Assembly: GCA_903834475.1 (NCBI GenBank)
Contig: CAILJH010000281.1
Coordinates: forward strand, 1-48,801
Direction of reading: 5' to 3'
DNA from: an uncultured Prolixibacteraceae bacterium
GTDB taxonomy: Bacteria; Bacteroidota; Bacteroidia; Bacteroidales; Prolixibacteraceae
Length of the DNA: 48,801 nucleotides
Below the pieces are notes generated by a model. It was not told the origin of the DNA. It saw only the letters and a list, made by a program, of their open reading frames with translations, and made no database searches. Positions 47,335-48,801 of the stretch are shown here, in pieces. Each line of letters begins with the position of its first letter. Position 1 is the first letter of the stretch. A program made the position numbers and the translations under genes.

Positions 47335-47665
47335 AGCCTGTAATTATTTGAAATGGATTAATCTTTCCTTGTTCTGCCGATAGTTTATCAACTCAAGACA
47401 AAGATACACTAAATCAATAGACAATATGATCGGGTTGAAGTTAAATTTTAAAACCAGGAATGGAATAAATGTGTATCAATATTTCAAACATGAAATATTT
47501 AATGTTTTATGCTATTAAATTTCAGTTTAAGTTCTAAAATATATCATGACAGGTTTATCTCCATTCAATTCCGGACCACTTATTTTTGAGCGTTCGGTTT
47601 TAAATCAGGAATTGCCTGATCATACTTTGTAAATTGTACAGTAAATCAATCGATAATATAAACAG
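47335..47665. promoter_or_regulatory. Divergent intergenic region, with inverted repeat before the porin
   Basis: 331 bp without a gene. On the minus strand CAAAGATA (47399-47406, i.e. TATCTTTG) is the likely -7 element of the Crp/Fnr gene. On the plus strand an inverted repeat ATCAGG-AATTG-CCTGAT (47604-47620) directly precedes ATACTTTG, a near-match to TAnnTTTG, about 40 bp before the porin ATG. It may be an operator. Confidence 0.4.
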
Positions 47666-48801
47666 ATGAAAAAATTAATATTTATTTTAATGATTGTTGG
47701 AGGTTTTGTTTTCAGTGCCAAATCGCAATCATCCGACGATGTGTTGAATCTTTTGATTCAGAAAAAAGTTATTTTGCAGAAAGATGCCGATTCGGTTCGT
47801 GCTGAAGCTGCTATAGCAGCACAGGCAAATCTGTCTAAAGTAAAATCGTTCCCGATCAGCGCCGCGAAGAAAATCACAATTGCCGGATACACTCAGATAC
47901 GCTATCAGGCACTGGAAGAAACAGGTAAAATTGACGGTTTTGATATCCGTCGTGCCAGGCTCGATGTAAAAGGAGTTCTTTCTCCATACTGGTCCTATCG
48001 TGTCCAGTTCGATCTGGCAGGAGCGCCCAAACTGATTGATGGTTATGCCGAATTGAAACTAAACGATTATTTTAATTTTACCATTGGTCAGGCAAAAATC
48101 CCGTTTTCACTCGAAAACCTCACCAGTTCAAACAAACTGGAGCTGATCGATCGTTCCCAGGCTGTTGAAGCTTTGGTTGCCCGAGGAAAAGATGTAGGTG
48201 GCAACCAGAACGGACGCGATATTGGAGTGCAGCTTGGCGGTACGATTTTGAAACTGAAAGACCGTCCGGTTGTTGATTATCGGTTAGGCATTTACAATGG
48301 TTCAGGAATCAATACGGTTGACAATAACGAGAAAAAGGATTACGCAGCGCGTGTAATACTTCATCCGTTAGTTGGATTGGATATCAGTGGAGCCGTTTAC
48401 AATGGTTCGCGCTTTGTTGCAGAAGTTAAAGAAGTGAAAACAAACGGAGTGGTTACAACGGCTGCCGCAGCTGCAAAAAATGTTGACCGCAATCGTTACG
48501 GATTTGACCTGAACTACGACTGGAATAATCTGGGAATTCGCGGAGAATACATCCATGGAACAGATGATAAAACCAATCGGGATGGATATTATGTTCAGGG
48601 TGGCTATTGTTTTTTACAGAAGAAATTACAGCTGATCGCAAAATACGATTTCTATGATGCCGACAAGGTAAAAGCAAATGATGCTTCAACCTGGTATGTT
48701 TTGGGTGCAAACTTTAATTTCAACCCAAACGTTCGTCTTCAACTGGCTTATACAATTAAAAAAGAAGAAGGACCAAGCATTAACAACAATTATACTTCGG
48801 C
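47666..48801 (+). CDS. Phosphate-selective porin O/P-like outer-membrane protein (partial)
   Basis: Begins with a signal peptide (MKKLIFILMIVGGFVFSAKSQ) and runs off the right edge after about 378 residues. A short helical, coiled-coil-like stretch (about 35-70) is followed by ITIAGYTQIRYQALEETGKIDGFDIRRARLDVKG, the start of an OprO/P-type beta-barrel. Alternating barrel strands follow, such as YWSYRVQFDLAG, IGQAKIPFSLEN and YRLGIYNGSGI. It forms an outer-membrane channel, probably for anions. The C-terminal part is not in this window. Confidence 0.85.
   Translation, partial: MKKLIFILMIVGGFVFSAKSQSSDDVLNLLIQKKVILQKDADSVRAEAAIAAQANLSKVKSFPISAAKKITIAGYTQIRYQALEETGKIDGFDIRRARLDVKGVLSPYWSYRVQFDLAGAPKLIDGYAELKLNDYFNFTIGQAKIPFSLENLTSSNKLELIDRSQAVEALVARGKDVGGNQNGRDIGVQLGGTILKLKDRPVVDYRLGIYNGSGINTVDNNEKKDYAARVILHPLVGLDISGAVYNGSRFVAEVKEVKTNGVVTTAAAAAKNVDRNRYGFDLNYDWNNLGIRGEYIHGTDDKTNRDGYYVQGGYCFLQKKLQLIAKYDFYDADKVKANDASTWYVLGANFNFNPNVRLQLAYTIKKEEGPSINNNYTS

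Overview
The window looks like chromosomal DNA from a Bacteroidota member, probably a sediment-type anaerobe or facultative anaerobe near Marinilabiliales/Prolixibacteraceae (the lineage is an inference). The signs are: promoters of the Bacteroidetes type (TTG/TTTG about 19-21 bp before TAnnTTTG); families typical of the phylum (the short DUF4492 protein ahead of cydAB, Crp/Fnr regulators of the Bacteroidetes kind, a porin O/P-like protein); the absence of classical Shine-Dalgarno sequences; and dispersed intergenic repeats of kinds common in the phylum. The theme is sulfur, persulfide and thiol redox. I count five thioredoxin-fold genes, about eight rhodanese domains, a sulfide:quinone reductase, a CoA-disulfide/persulfide reductase, a polysulfide-reductase-like molybdoenzyme, and a molybdenum cofactor operon.

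Layout. (1) 219-9298, all on the minus strand: a thiol/persulfide block. It reads, in transcription order, thioredoxin-like protein, membrane-tethered thioredoxin, CoADR fused to three rhodanese domains, rhodanese, NapH-like Fe-S membrane protein, thioredoxin, DUF1847-like protein, ArsM-like methyltransferase, an unannotated 31-residue cysteine-rich peptide, a radical SAM/SPASM maturase, a thioredoxin-thioredoxin reductase fusion, and DUF2892. (2) 9485-13194, plus strand: a Crp/Fnr regulator, then an ECF sigma/anti-sigma/Spy-like stress operon running to a DUF2202 lipoprotein. (3) 13455-17459: DUF134, NifX-like protein, and cytochrome bd (DUF4492-cydA-cydB and a tiny cydX-like ORF). (4) 17614-21771, minus: a 52-residue conserved-looking protein, SQR, exported rubrerythrin, DUF2231, chromate transporter. 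(5) 22116-27321, plus: TauE-like transporter and mobB-moeA-moaA-moaC-MOSC/mogA-mobA, followed by a convergent Crp/Fnr. (6) 28182-33867: exported two-domain sulfurtransferase, an M16 peptidase pair, and a DUF1016 nuclease-fold protein. (7) 33888-37157, minus: a Rieske protein and a cytochrome b fused to a 12-heme cytochrome c. (8) 37461-44130, plus: psrABC-like genes, two half-size YeeE/YedE transporters and two membrane-anchored rhodaneses. (9) 44176-48801: thioredoxin lipoprotein, DUF6132-like protein, orphan transposase-type zinc ribbon, methyltransferase, Rrf2, Crp/Fnr and a porin that runs off the window.

The strongest new leads are these. The second rhodanese has an in-frame TGA exactly at the catalytic cysteine, followed by a bSECIS-like hairpin, so it is a candidate selenocysteine rhodanese. 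Its paralogue has Ala at that place, and both end in GGGC. The 31-residue peptide plus SPASM maturase look like a small RiPP system, with an attenuator-like hairpin between precursor and enzyme. A 41-bp block with two direct repeats occurs upstream of both the ArsM-like gene and the DUF6132/thioredoxin pair, 40 kb apart, at the same distance from a TAnnTTTG box. Finally, a 26-bp ECF promoter motif occurs before both the sigma and the anti-sigma gene.

How the parts may fit together (inference): the Psr-like enzyme and SQR exchange electrons with the quinone pool during sulfur-compound reduction or oxidation. The Moco operon supplies its cofactor. YeeE-type transporters and rhodaneses move sulfane sulfur across the membrane. 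The cytoplasmic CoADR, rhodanese and thioredoxins reduce or distribute persulfides. The three Crp/Fnr proteins, Rrf2 and the ECF system could sense redox or sulfur state.
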